This document shows, piece by piece, positions 35,351 to 43,656 of a DNA stretch of 60,517 nucleotides. Made by a program: the position numbers and the translations under genes. The stretch lies in NCBI GenBank assembly GCA_903923395.1, contig CAIXXM010000153.1, positions 1 through 60,517 on the forward strand, read 5' to 3'. This stretch comes from an uncultured Acidobacteriia bacterium (GTDB taxonomy: Bacteria; Acidobacteriota; Terriglobia; Bryobacterales; Bryobacteraceae). A model generated the notes under the pieces. That model worked only from the letters and a program-made list of their open reading frames with translations, was not told the origin of the DNA and made no database searches. Position 1 is the first letter of the stretch; every line of letters starts with the position of its first letter.

Positions 35351-36331
35351 GTGATCATCGTTGGAGCCGGCATCATCGGGCTTTCCTGCGCCTGGCGGTT
35401 GGCGCAGAAGAGCATTCCGGTGACAGTGCTGGAAGCCGGGCGCGCAGCCCGGGAGGCAAGCTGGGCGGGGGCAGGCATGCTCGCGCCGGGCGGAGAAATC
35501 GAAAGTGATAACGAAGCCGCCAGACTGGCTGTCCGCAGTTTGGCGGCTTTTGCCGCGTTTGTGACGGAACTCCAGGCGGAGTCTGGCATCGCGATTGATT
35601 TCCAGCAGGATGGGGCCGTGGAATTGGCCTTTACTGAGCAGGAAGCCGCGGCGCTGGAACAGAAAGCCAAGGTGCAGGCTGGGCTGGGGATCCCCTCTGT
35701 GCCAATTGCGAGGGACGGGGCTCTGTATGCCAGGTTCTATCCCGAAGACGCACTGGTCAACCCGCGTGATGTTACCGCTGCTCTGCGTGTCGCCTGTGAG
35801 CGCCGCGGCGTGCAGTTCCTGGAAGACACCCCCGTCCTCGGGCTGCTTGACGATGGTACGGTCCAGATAGCTGCGGGCACTCTACAGGCGGACGAGGTTC
35901 TGGTGACGACGGGCGCATGGACCACGGCCTTGCTGCCGCAAGCAGGCGTCTTGCCCGTGCGCGGCCATTTGATCTCCTATGGCACCATCGCGCGACAGTT
36001 CGCCGGAATCCTGCGGCACGGGCATACCTATCTTCTGCAGCGAGACACCGGCGAGTTCCTCGCGGGAGCCACCCGCGAGGAAGTTGGCTTTAACCGTTCG
36101 CTGGACCCAGCTGCGATTTCCGACTTGCAGGCTAGAGCCGAGACTCTGCTGCCTTCGTTGACGGGACTCGATTTGAAAGAGTACTGGAACGGTTTCCGGC
36201 CGGGTATCGCGGGTGACATCCCTTGGATTGGCCGCATCCGCGGACGGATCTCCGGAGCGTTCGGCCACTATCGGAACGGAATCCTGCTCGCGCCGGAAAC
36301 GGCACGGATAATCGCAGAACTGTTGGCCTAG
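35351..36331 (+). CDS. thiO: Glycine oxidase-like FAD enzyme
   Basis: A 326-residue FAD-dependent oxidase of the DAO family. ThiO oxidises glycine to iminoglycine for thiazole synthesis. The GTG start directly precedes IIVGAGIIGLSCAWRLA, the FAD-binding Rossmann motif. Also seen are AGRAAREASWAGAGMLAPGGE, typical of ThiO, EVLVTTGAWTTALLP, PVRGHLISYG, and the C-terminal GFRPGIAGDIPWIGRI and NGILLAPETARIIAELL. Earlier in-frame starts would lie within the peptidase gene. With thiG at 30089 the window holds two separated thiamine genes. Its stop codon overlaps that of the convergent HipA-like gene within the palindrome CTAG. Confidence 0.9.
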   Translation: MIIVGAGIIGLSCAWRLAQKSIPVTVLEAGRAAREASWAGAGMLAPGGEIESDNEAARLAVRSLAAFAAFVTELQAESGIAIDFQQDGAVELAFTEQEAAALEQKAKVQAGLGIPSVPIARDGALYARFYPEDALVNPRDVTAALRVACERRGVQFLEDTPVLGLLDDGTVQIAAGTLQADEVLVTTGAWTTALLPQAGVLPVRGHLISYGTIARQFAGILRHGHTYLLQRDTGEFLAGATREEVGFNRSLDPAAISDLQARAETLLPSLTGLDLKEYWNGFRPGIAGDIPWIGRIRGRISGAFGHYRNGILLAPETARIIAELLA

Positions 36332-37161
36332 CGCCAATTCGGAAACGGATTGCCATGCGCGGAGCGGGCGGCAACCAGCAGGTCGGCAACGCGGTTCCGC
36401 CGCCGCAGCAGCGCTTCAATCAGGCGGTGCAGGGCCGCTTCATCGTCGCCAATCCAATCGGGCGGAATTTGCCGCAGAGCTTTGTCCAGGACCTCAGGTG
36501 GAAAATTCCGGACGCGTTCCAGCCAGGGCTCGAAGCTTGCCAGCGAGCGGACATTGTCATACACCAGGCGGCGTGAGTAAAGTCCGGCGACAGGGGAATC
36601 CGGCAGCTCCCAATGCGGCCCGTGGAAGGCATAGCCGTGATCAATCATCTGGGCCAGAAAGCCCAGTTTGCGAGGCGGAATGCCGGGACGCAGAAGCCAG
36701 TCACTCAGCTGCGCACGGAAGAAGATGGCCTGTCTGCCGTCGGCATTTGCCACCCACTTGTCAAAGACCAGAATCGCGGTGAACTGCTCCAGGTTCGCGA
36801 TTTGGGGCAGCATCGTATCCGGCAGAAAGTCGTAGACCGAAATCAAATCCGGGTTGCCGGGGAAGAGTGAGCCGAAATGCCAGCCTGGCTTGACCGGCGC
36901 GAACTGCTTGCCGGCCTGGATATAGACTTCCGGTGAGGCGGCGAGAAACTCCGGCGTGATGCGCACCAGCCGGTGTTCCGGTGCGGCAATGTCGAGATAG
37001 CTCAGGATTTCCGAGGCAAACACCTCATTGATCAGAATTCGCGGGTGTTGCGGGTTATTCTGAAATTTGACGACGTAGAACTCTCCGTCGTCGGCTTCCA
37101 CCAGATGAGCCTGCGCCCCGCCGCGCATCCTTCGGATTGAGCGGCGCGCGGTTACCGGCAC
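36328..37161 (-). CDS. HipA-like kinase-fold protein (HipA_2 type)
   Basis: A 277-residue protein from a GTG start. The N-terminal part (GGAQAHLVEADDGEFYVVKFQNN, INEVFASEILSYL) matches the ATP-binding lobe of HipA-like kinases: the Lys in VVKF would be the nucleotide-binding lysine and the Glu in NEVFAS its partner. Next is FDKWVANADGRQAIFF, corresponding to the D-x-x-x-x-N catalytic segment, and MIDHGYAF, which fills the place of the metal-binding Asp. These relate it to the short HipA-like domain family rather than to full HipA toxins. No HipB-type antitoxin is adjacent. Substrate unknown. Confidence 0.8.
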   Translation of the reverse strand: MPVTARRSIRRMRGGAQAHLVEADDGEFYVVKFQNNPQHPRILINEVFASEILSYLDIAAPEHRLVRITPEFLAASPEVYIQAGKQFAPVKPGWHFGSLFPGNPDLISVYDFLPDTMLPQIANLEQFTAILVFDKWVANADGRQAIFFRAQLSDWLLRPGIPPRKLGFLAQMIDHGYAFHGPHWELPDSPVAGLYSRRLVYDNVRSLASFEPWLERVRNFPPEVLDKALRQIPPDWIGDDEAALHRLIEALLRRRNRVADLLVAARSAHGNPFPNWR

Positions 37162-37214
37162 GGTGTTGGAGTCCTGAACTGCAATGTTTTGAGGGAAAAG
37201 GAGAGCATCAACTC

Positions 37215-37457
37215 ATGGAAGAACAGACGAAACCCGCAGCAGCCACGGAGGCGGCCGGAGCGCAGTCGCGCAATCGTGACGAAGTTGCACTCGAAATGAT
37301 GAAGTTTATCGCGGTGACCACAGGGTATGGCAAGGGAAGCACCTCCTCCGCCGGGTTTTCCGGGACGCCCACAAAGTCTTCGGAAGAGTACGCGGATGCA
37401 CTGCTGCAACTCTTTGAAAAATGCCGTTCCGTAGTCGCGAAACCGGTAGCAGAGTAG
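37215..37457 (+). CDS. 80-residue hypothetical protein
   Basis: A short acidic protein (begins MEEQTKPAAATEAAGAQ). It has a helical middle (DEVALEMMKFIAV), a Gly/Ser/Thr-rich linker (TTGYGKGSTSSAGFSGTPTKS) and an amphipathic C-terminal helix (SEEYADALLQLFEKCRSVV). I recognise no family. The ATG has AGGAGAG upstream and a strong terminator follows the stop, which supports a real small gene. Confidence 0.6.
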   Translation: MEEQTKPAAATEAAGAQSRNRDEVALEMMKFIAVTTGYGKGSTSSAGFSGTPTKSSEEYADALLQLFEKCRSVVAKPVAE

Positions 37458-37472
37458 TTCACTGGATGGTAG

Positions 37473-37507
37473 AAAAAGGCCCGCGGGTTGTCACACCCGC
37501 GGGCTTT
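37473..37507. terminator. Bidirectional terminator between the 80-aa gene and the H1-like gene
   Basis: A perfect 10-bp GC-rich stem (37479-37488 with 37495-37504, GCCCGCGGGT/ACCCGCGGGC) with a 6-base loop. AAAAA precedes it and TTT follows, so it can serve both converging genes, more strongly on the minus strand. Confidence 0.87.
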
Positions 37508-37514
37508 GCGCTGT

Positions 37515-38279
37515 TTAGCGGCCTTTCTTGACGGCTTTCTTCACCGCCTTCTTCACTGCTGCCTTTTTCACTGCCTTTGCCGTGGCCTTCTTTGGAGCGG
37601 CTTTTGCGATCACCTTCTTGGCTGCTGCTTTCTTAGGTGCCGCCTTCTTGGGCGCGACCTTCACCGGAGCCTTCTTCAGAGCGACCTTCTTGACGGCGGC
37701 CTTTTTCGGCGCGGCCTTGGCTGCCACTTTCTTGGCTACAACCTTCTTGACGGCGGCTTTCTTCGCGACAGCTTTCTTCGCCACAGTCTTCTTGACGACA
37801 GCCGTCTTTACAGCTGGTTTCGCCACTGCGGTCTTCTTGGGCGCTGCCTTCTTCGCGGCAACCTTTTTCGCGACCGGAGCCGCCTTCTTAACAGCAGCTT
37901 TCTTCGCGGCCGGAGCCTTATTTGCCGCCGCCTTCTTCACTGCCGCCTTCTTCACGACGGGCTTCGGCGTCGAACTGCCGGAAGATCTGACCGGTTTCCG
38001 CGCGGAAACCGGCGGCCGGTCGGGAGGATCGGGCGGTGCCACGTTCGGCGGGTCCTGCGCTGCCGGATCACCTACACCGCTGTAAGACTCCGGGATCTCC
38101 GGCACTTCCAGGCTGATGGATTCCGTCACAACGACAACGATTTCTTCCCCGTCGTCATCCTCGTCCTCATCTTCAAACTCATCGAGCTTCGTATCGATGT
38201 CATCCAGCTCGTCTCCGTAGTCGCGGAAATCTTCCATTTCGTCTTCGTCTTTCGGAGCAAGCTTCCGGTCGTAGAACAT
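37515..38279 (-). CDS. Histone H1-like Lys/Ala-rich protein with acidic N-terminus
   Basis: A 254-residue protein with two opposite halves. Residues 1-65 are strongly acidic (DEDEMEDFRDYGDELDDID...EFEDEDEDDDGEE). Residues about 70-105 are Pro/Ser-rich. From about 106 to the end there are tandem KKAA-type repeats (VKKAAVKKAA, PKKAAPKKAAAKK), ending KKAVKKAVKKGR. The C-terminal half resembles eukaryotic H1 tails and bacterial AlgP/Hc1-like DNA-binding proteins and should bind nucleic acids or other polyanions. The acidic half may keep it soluble or regulate binding. A good AGGAGAG stands before the ATG. Confidence 0.85.
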   Translation of the reverse strand: MFYDRKLAPKDEDEMEDFRDYGDELDDIDTKLDEFEDEDEDDDGEEIVVVVTESISLEVPEIPESYSGVGDPAAQDPPNVAPPDPPDRPPVSARKPVRSSGSSTPKPVVKKAAVKKAAANKAPAAKKAAVKKAAPVAKKVAAKKAAPKKTAVAKPAVKTAVVKKTVAKKAVAKKAAVKKVVAKKVAAKAAPKKAAVKKVALKKAPVKVAPKKAAPKKAAAKKVIAKAAPKKATAKAVKKAAVKKAVKKAVKKGR

Positions 38280-38446
38280 TTCAGATCTCTCCTGTTTAAG
38301 GCGCGGTCAACACCAGAATAACCCCTTTTTCGAACCGTGCAAGGGCGCTTGTCAAGAGAAAGAAACAGAAGCAGCAAAACAAAAGCCCGGATTTTCGGGA
38401 TCCGGGCAGGCATTGCACAAGGAAGGAGCGGACAGGACGGAAGAAC

Positions 38447-40108
38447 TTAGCGGGCTGGAGCCCTTTTCGGCGACGCTTTGGCAACCAGCACGGTCGCCTT
38501 GGCTGGAGTCTTGCGGGTAACGGCGGCAGTGCGGAGCGGTTTCTTAGCCGAAGTACTGGCTGTGGTGCTGCGCGCTCCGCCGCGTGCGGCAGCTTTGCTT
38601 GCAGGCCGCTTCGCGACGGCGGTTTCCGGTGAAGCTACTGCGGGAATCAGAAGGCGGTCACCAACGACCGGGATCGCCGTGGCGCTGAGGTTGTTCACGG
38701 CAAGGAGAGTTGCGGGTGGGACGCGGAAGCGCTTGGAGATCGCCGGGAAATCTTCACCGGGTTCCACTTTGTGCATGCGCCAGGAGATACGCTTTGCATC
38801 CGGGACGGCATCCACTGCGGCTTGCACGGAGGTCCCCATCCCTTTCGGGACGTGAAGGGCATAACCTGCCGGTGCCAAGGGTTTCATCAATGCCGGATTC
38901 AATTGCTGCAACACGGTCACGGGCGTGTCCGTGATGTCGCCGATGAGTGCCATTTGTGTCGGCGCCGTCATCTTCACGGTGTCGTATTCGAGCGGTGCAT
39001 CAGGAACAATACGATCCAACCCGTATTCCGAAGCATTCTTCGCCATGATCGTCATGGCCAGGATGATCGGCACATAATTCGTGGTTTCAGCGGGCAGCAC
39101 CCGCCGGGCACGGAGTTCCCAGTAATCCGCATAGCCTGTGCGCTCCACGGCTTTCGCCACAGTGCCAGGTCCGCAGTTATACGCGGCAACCGCGAGATAC
39201 CAGTCGTGGAATTCGTTATGCAGATCTTTCAGATGGCGGGCGGCTGCACGCGTGGCCATTTCGGGGTCCAGGCGGTCATCGGAGTAAGGCGTCTGGTGCA
39301 ACCCGTATTCGTTGCCGCGGAACTTGACGAACTGCCACATTCCCATGGCGGCAGCCTTCGAAACAGCGCGCGGCAGGAAGCCGGATTCAGCCTGGGCCAA
39401 ATGAATGAGTTCGACCGGCACGCCTTCTTCGGTGAAGATCCGCGTGATCATGTCACTGTACTTGCCAGCGCGGGTTAAGCCGCCTTCGATGGTCCGGCGT
39501 CCGCGTCCGCTGAAATAGTTGATGTATCCCAGGACCACGTCATTCAAGACCAGAGGCAGCGTGGACTGGGTCTTCGCGACTTCCGTCTTCACTTTGTCTT
39601 TGATCTTGGGGTCGACCGGGAAGGTCATCGTGAGAATGTCTTCGAGGGGAGCTTTGTCGAAGCGGGGGCCATCTTCGGGAACCGCTGCGCCCATGCTGGA
39701 GAGATCAAACTGGTGGATCGCTTCCACCATATCCTCAAACTTCGACTCGAAAATCTGCCGGGAGGTGGGATTGTCGGCAGCACGGAACATCAGATCAATC
39801 GCTGCGTCGAATTCCCTGCGGGAGGAGGCCGCATCGCCTTCCCTCAAAAATTGTTTGCCTTTCCGGTATCTTTCTTCGGCCTGTTGGATCAAAAGATCGG
39901 AAGAGTTGGGATGGAAGAAAGCGGGTCCAAGCTTGTTTTCCTGGGCAACGCGGCTGATGTAGGTCTGGCCATAATCGTCATCGCGTTCATCGCCGTTCAC
40001 TGAGGTTTGGATTTGGCCCGAAACTTGCTGAGAGTAGAGCAGGTGGGTGGGTACTGCGAGTTGCAGAGTTAGCAGCGAAACGAGCAATACACGCGGTTTA
40101 CAGGCCAT
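38447..40108 (-). CDS. Membrane-bound lytic transglycosylase, MltD-like, with LysM domain
   Basis: A 553-residue exported enzyme that cleaves the glycan chain of peptidoglycan with formation of 1,6-anhydro-MurNAc. After a signal peptide (about residues 1-26) comes a helical region (about 70-200). The SLT domain follows (about 215-355), with catalytic E241 in LIHLAQAESGFLPRAVSKAAAMGMWQF and the AAYNCGPGTVAKAV block. One LysM-like repeat is visible near the C-terminus (about 447-492: HKVEPGEDFPAISKRFRVPPATLLAVNNL). The last 60 residues are Ala/Lys/Arg/Thr-rich, as in the neighbouring H1-like protein. GAGGAG stands upstream of the ATG. Confidence 0.93.
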   Translation of the reverse strand: MACKPRVLLVSLLTLQLAVPTHLLYSQQVSGQIQTSVNGDERDDDYGQTYISRVAQENKLGPAFFHPNSSDLLIQQAEERYRKGKQFLREGDAASSRREFDAAIDLMFRAADNPTSRQIFESKFEDMVEAIHQFDLSSMGAAVPEDGPRFDKAPLEDILTMTFPVDPKIKDKVKTEVAKTQSTLPLVLNDVVLGYINYFSGRGRRTIEGGLTRAGKYSDMITRIFTEEGVPVELIHLAQAESGFLPRAVSKAAAMGMWQFVKFRGNEYGLHQTPYSDDRLDPEMATRAAARHLKDLHNEFHDWYLAVAAYNCGPGTVAKAVERTGYADYWELRARRVLPAETTNYVPIILAMTIMAKNASEYGLDRIVPDAPLEYDTVKMTAPTQMALIGDITDTPVTVLQQLNPALMKPLAPAGYALHVPKGMGTSVQAAVDAVPDAKRISWRMHKVEPGEDFPAISKRFRVPPATLLAVNNLSATAIPVVGDRLLIPAVASPETAVAKRPASKAAARGGARSTTASTSAKKPLRTAAVTRKTPAKATVLVAKASPKRAPAR

Positions 40109-40211
40109 TCCATCTCCTCGAGAGTAAGAAAATCCGGGTTACGAGGTCTCCCCGGGCGCTTGGCCCGTAAAGCGACTCCCTTCAGACTATCCCAGTGTGA
40201 CGAATCAGTCA

Positions 40212-40254
40212 ACCGGGTGTGTGTAACGATTCGTGTCGTTTTGACACACCCGGT
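40212..40254. terminator. Stem-loop after the EF-G-like gene
   Basis: An 11-bp perfect stem (ACCGGGTGTGT, 40212-40222, with ACACACCCGGT, 40244-40254) with a 21-base loop, 12 bases beyond the stop of the EF-G-like gene. No T-run follows on the minus strand, so it may be a weak terminator, an mRNA 3'-end stabiliser, or part of the leader of the transglycosylase gene. Confidence 0.45.
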
Positions 40255-40265
40255 CGCAAACCGCC

Positions 40266-42452
40266 TCACTCCTCGTCGGTTTCTTCGACTCCCCGGGCCG
40301 CCTGCGCGGCAGCCACAATCTTCTCCGCTTGCAACTGCGGGACGAAGTCATAGTGGTCGAAAGTCATTGAAAATGAGCCTCTTCCCTGCGTCAGCGAGGT
40401 GAGCTCACTCTGGTAGGTCAGCATCTCTGACATCGGCACCAAAGCATGCAGAACCTGCGTCCCGCCCTGGATATCGGTACCGGAGATTCTTCCCCGCCTT
40501 GAGTTCAAGTCGCCCATCAAATCGCCGGCAAATTCCGCGGGCGCGCTGATTTCCACGTTCATCACGGGTTCGAGCAGCGCCGGTTTTGCGGTCTGCATCG
40601 CTGCTTTGAAGGCTTTCCGCGCCGCGATCTTGAAGGCCATTTCGGAAGAATCCACATCGTGGTAAGACCCGTCGTAGACCGTGACCTTGAAATCCACCAT
40701 GGGGAAACCTGCCAGATAGCCGCGCTCGGCTGCTTCGATGATTCCCTTTTCCACTGCTGGAATATAGTTCCTGGGAATCGCTCCGCCGAAAACCTCATTC
40801 GCGAAGGCGAAGTTGCCGCCCCTGGGCAGTGGCTCCATGCGAATCCAGCAATCGCCGAACTGTCCGTGTCCGCCGGTCTGCTTCTTGTGGCGTCCCTGCA
40901 CATCCGCATTGCCGCGGATGGTTTCCCGGTAGGGAATCTTTGGCGCTTTCAGGGTCACATCCACGCCATAACGCTTCTTCAAGCGGCTGACCGCGATCTC
41001 CACATGCACCTGGCCTGTTCCGTAGAGCAGGAATTCCTTGGTCATGGGGTCCCGCTGGAACCGCAGCGACGTATCCTCTTCCAACAGTTTGTGGATCGCG
41101 TTGCTCATGCGGTCCTCATCCTGCCGGCTGCGCGCTTCCACGGCAAAGGCGAGCGCAGGTTCGGCCAGCGCCATGGGCGGCATGGTCACCGGGAAGGAGC
41201 GGTCTGTCAACGTATCTCCGGTGAGCGTGTCATGCAATTTCGCCACCGCACCAATGTCCCCTGCGTGCAGTTCATTCACAGGGACCAGCGTTTTCCCCAC
41301 CGGAACCGACAAGTGCGCGAGCTTCTCATTCGTGCTTTTGAGCGGGTTGTAGAGGCTCATATCATTCCGCACAACGCCGGAACAGACCCGGAAGTAGCTG
41401 ATGCGTCCGGCGAAGTTATCGGCCGCAGTCTTGAACACGTGGACCACCACCGGGCCATCGTCTTTCGCTTCGCGCTCCACTTCCGAGCCGTTCCACAGCA
41501 ACTTCGCCGCCGGACGGTCCAGCGGTGACGGAAATGCTTCCACCATCAGATTGAGAATCAACTCTGAGCCGATGTTATGCAGGCCGGAACCGCACAGCAC
41601 CGGGAAGATGCCATGTTCGCGCATCTCTTCGTCGAGCCCCGTGTGAATGTGTTCTTCGGGCAGTGTACCTTTTTCGAAGAACTCTTCCATCAAGGCATCT
41701 TTGCCTTCGGCCACCACTTCCACCAGTTCCTCATGTGCCAGTTTTGCTGCCTCGGCGTACTCTGGCGGAATCGGACCAACCTTCGACCTCCCGTTGCCAT
41801 CGAACTCGAAAAGGTGCGCCTTCATGTGGATTAGATCGATAATCCCCTTGAAGTCCTTATCTGTGCCGATGGGCAGATGCACGGGAACGGCTTTGCGTCC
41901 GAAGCGTGCATGAATGCTCTCCATGGTGCGTTCGAAGCTGGCGCGGTCGCGGTCGAGCTTGTTGATGACAATGGCCCGCGGCAGTTCCAGTTCTCCGGCG
42001 TAGTTCCACATCTTCTCTGTCTGCGGTTCCACGCCACAGACTGCATCCACGATCATGAGGACGGAATCGCAAGCGGTCAGCGCCGAGCGTGCGTCATTCA
42101 CGAAGAGGTTGGAGCCGGGAGTGTCGAGCAGGTTGATCTTCGTTTTGCTCCATTCCAGGGCGGCGATGGACGTCGAGATCGTCAGTTGACGGGCAATCTC
42201 CTCATCGTCATGGTCAGTTACTGTGTTGCCTTCTGAGACCTTGGTCAGACGCGACGTTGCACCTGCCGTAAAAAGCAAACCGGCCACTACGGAGGTCTTC
42301 CCCGAGTGGCCGTGTCCTACAACACCGACGTTGCGTATGTCTTTTGTCTTTGCGCACAGCGGGCTCGCCGGTCGCGCCCCGCTTTCCGGGCTTCGTTTGC
42401 CCTCGGCCACCGCAGTCGGCGGCCTGTGCGCTTCTGTTTCGTTTGTCTTCAC
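40266..42452 (-). CDS. EF-G-like GTPase paralogue (FusA2-type) with altered switch II
   Basis: A 728-residue translational GTPase of the second EF-G group. A GTG start follows a strong GGAGG five bases upstream. A roughly 35-residue non-conserved N-terminal extension precedes the G domain: G1 GHGHSGKT (46-53), switch I region SEGNTVTDHDDEEI...TISTSIAALEW, G3 DTPG (110-113), G4 NKLDRD. Domains II-V follow, with DMSLYNPLK, GTGQVHVEIAVSRLKKRYGVDV, KQTGGHGQFGDCWI and VMNVEISAPAEFAGDLMGDLNSRRGRI. In canonical EF-G the residue after DTPG is the catalytic His; here it is Ser114. Many FusA2 proteins have Tyr there. It is unlikely to be the main elongation factor; roles proposed for the group include recycling or stress functions. 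Confidence 0.9.
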   Translation of the reverse strand: MKTNETEAHRPPTAVAEGKRSPESGARPASPLCAKTKDIRNVGVVGHGHSGKTSVVAGLLFTAGATSRLTKVSEGNTVTDHDDEEIARQLTISTSIAALEWSKTKINLLDTPGSNLFVNDARSALTACDSVLMIVDAVCGVEPQTEKMWNYAGELELPRAIVINKLDRDRASFERTMESIHARFGRKAVPVHLPIGTDKDFKGIIDLIHMKAHLFEFDGNGRSKVGPIPPEYAEAAKLAHEELVEVVAEGKDALMEEFFEKGTLPEEHIHTGLDEEMREHGIFPVLCGSGLHNIGSELILNLMVEAFPSPLDRPAAKLLWNGSEVEREAKDDGPVVVHVFKTAADNFAGRISYFRVCSGVVRNDMSLYNPLKSTNEKLAHLSVPVGKTLVPVNELHAGDIGAVAKLHDTLTGDTLTDRSFPVTMPPMALAEPALAFAVEARSRQDEDRMSNAIHKLLEEDTSLRFQRDPMTKEFLLYGTGQVHVEIAVSRLKKRYGVDVTLKAPKIPYRETIRGNADVQGRHKKQTGGHGQFGDCWIRMEPLPRGGNFAFANEVFGGAIPRNYIPAVEKGIIEAAERGYLAGFPMVDFKVTVYDGSYHDVDSSEMAFKIAARKAFKAAMQTAKPALLEPVMNVEISAPAEFAGDLMGDLNSRRGRISGTDIQGGTQVLHALVPMSEMLTYQSELTSLTQGRGSFSMTFDHYDFVPQLQAEKIVAAAQAARGVEETDEE

Positions 42453-42505
42453 GGAAACCTCCGCTTACGCCCGGATCGTATCACAACTGAAACATGGTGG
42501 CCAGG

Positions 42506-42531
42506 GGTACGAAAACGGGGTACGAAAACGG
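42506..42531. repeat. 13-base tandem duplication upstream of aroB
   Basis: GGTACGAAAACGG occurs twice in direct succession between the divergent EF-G-like and aroB genes, 42 bases before the aroB start. It may be a replication slip or a paired operator site. Confidence 0.7.
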
Positions 42532-42573
42532 CTGCGCCATGCGGGATAAGGGGTGTCCTTAGAATGAAGAAAG

Positions 42574-43656
42574 ATGCCCCAGTTCAATGTCACTACGCCG
42601 CAAACCAGCTACCCGGTTCTCGTGGAGCGCGGTGTGATCGCCCGAGTCAACGCGTTTCTACCCGCCAAATGCGGCAAAGTCTTCATCGTGACCAGTAGAG
42701 ATGTCTGGCAGTTGCACGGCACCAAGCTCGAAGCCGCACTCACCGGGCGGGATTATGCGGTCCTCTTCTTCATCGGCGGCGAAGATAACAAGCGGCTTGC
42801 GCATGTGGAGCGAATGGCGGTGGAAATGTCGGAGGCAGGTGCAGACCGCACTTCCGTTGTCATCGCATGCGGCGGCGGCATTGTTGGTGATCTGGGCGGA
42901 TTCCTCGCCGCTATCTTTATGCGGGGCATTCCGGTGATTCAGGTGCCGACTACGCTGCTCGCCCAGGTGGACGCTGCTGTGGGCGGCAAAACAGGAGCCA
43001 ATCTCATTTCCGGCAAGAACCTGATTGGCAGTTTTCATCAGCCACTGGCCGTGTTGATTGATCCCGCCGTACTTTCCACCCTGCCGGAAAGGGAATACCG
43101 CGCCGGGCTCTACGAAATCATCAAACATGGTGTGATTGCAGATGCCCCTCTTTTCGATTTTCTGGAGGCCAACCGCGAAGACGTCTTCGCGCAGGTGCCC
43201 GATGCAGTGGACCGCATCATCGCCGATTCTGTCCGTCTCAAGGCCGAAGTGGTTTCGAATGACGAAAAAGAATCCGGCCTGCGTCGCATCTTGAACTTCG
43301 GGCACACCTTCGGGCACGCGCTGGAGTCAGAAACCCGTTACAGCAGATTCCTGCACGGAGAAGCCGTTAGCTGGGGCATGCGGGCGGCCACGCTGCTCGC
43401 CGCGGATACAGGGCTGCTCGATGCGCCTTCCGCCGCAAGGATCACAGGCGTCCTCAATAGCTATGGGCCGATACCCTCCACCACCGGAATTGACGCTGGC
43501 GCGCTGCAGAACAACCTCTTGAAGGACAAGAAAACGATCCAGAAGCAAGTTCATTTCGTGTTGCCAACCGCTATTGGTACGGTGACGGTGCAGAGCGGCG
43601 CACCGGAAGGTGCCGTCCGGGAAGCGATCCAGAAGGCACTTGTGGATTGCCAGTGA
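42574..43656 (+). CDS. aroB: 3-dehydroquinate synthase
   Basis: A 360-residue AroB, which cyclises DAHP to 3-dehydroquinate in the shikimate pathway, using NAD and a divalent metal. Conserved blocks: FFIGGEDNKRLAHVERM, IACGGGIVGDLGGFLAAIFMRGIP, QVPTTLLAQVDAAVGGKTGANLISGKNLIGSFHQP, LSTLPEREYRAGLYEIIKHGVI, LNFGHTFGHALE with metal-binding histidines, and FLHGEAVSWGM. Length is typical. Its TGA stop overlaps the GTG start of the methyltransferase gene downstream (GTGA), so the two are translated together. Confidence 0.97.
   Translation: MPQFNVTTPQTSYPVLVERGVIARVNAFLPAKCGKVFIVTSRDVWQLHGTKLEAALTGRDYAVLFFIGGEDNKRLAHVERMAVEMSEAGADRTSVVIACGGGIVGDLGGFLAAIFMRGIPVIQVPTTLLAQVDAAVGGKTGANLISGKNLIGSFHQPLAVLIDPAVLSTLPEREYRAGLYEIIKHGVIADAPLFDFLEANREDVFAQVPDAVDRIIADSVRLKAEVVSNDEKESGLRRILNFGHTFGHALESETRYSRFLHGEAVSWGMRAATLLAADTGLLDAPSAARITGVLNSYGPIPSTTGIDAGALQNNLLKDKKTIQKQVHFVLPTAIGTVTVQSGAPEGAVREAIQKALVDCQ

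Noticed and set aside
37515-38279. KKAA repeats as a CRISPR-like or other DNA repeat array
   Set aside because: The repetition is at protein level with degenerate codons; there are no constant repeats and spacers.
37528-38321. Phe/Ala/Leu- and Cys/Arg-rich plus-strand frames opposite the H1-like gene
   Set aside because: Mirror images of the KKAA repeats; no start signal, and the Lys/Ala-rich product has a good ribosome-binding site.
40109-40265. Possible riboswitch upstream of the lytic transglycosylase
   Set aside because: Cell-wall enzyme genes often carry a c-di-AMP riboswitch, but I could not match the conserved blocks; only a stem-loop was supported.
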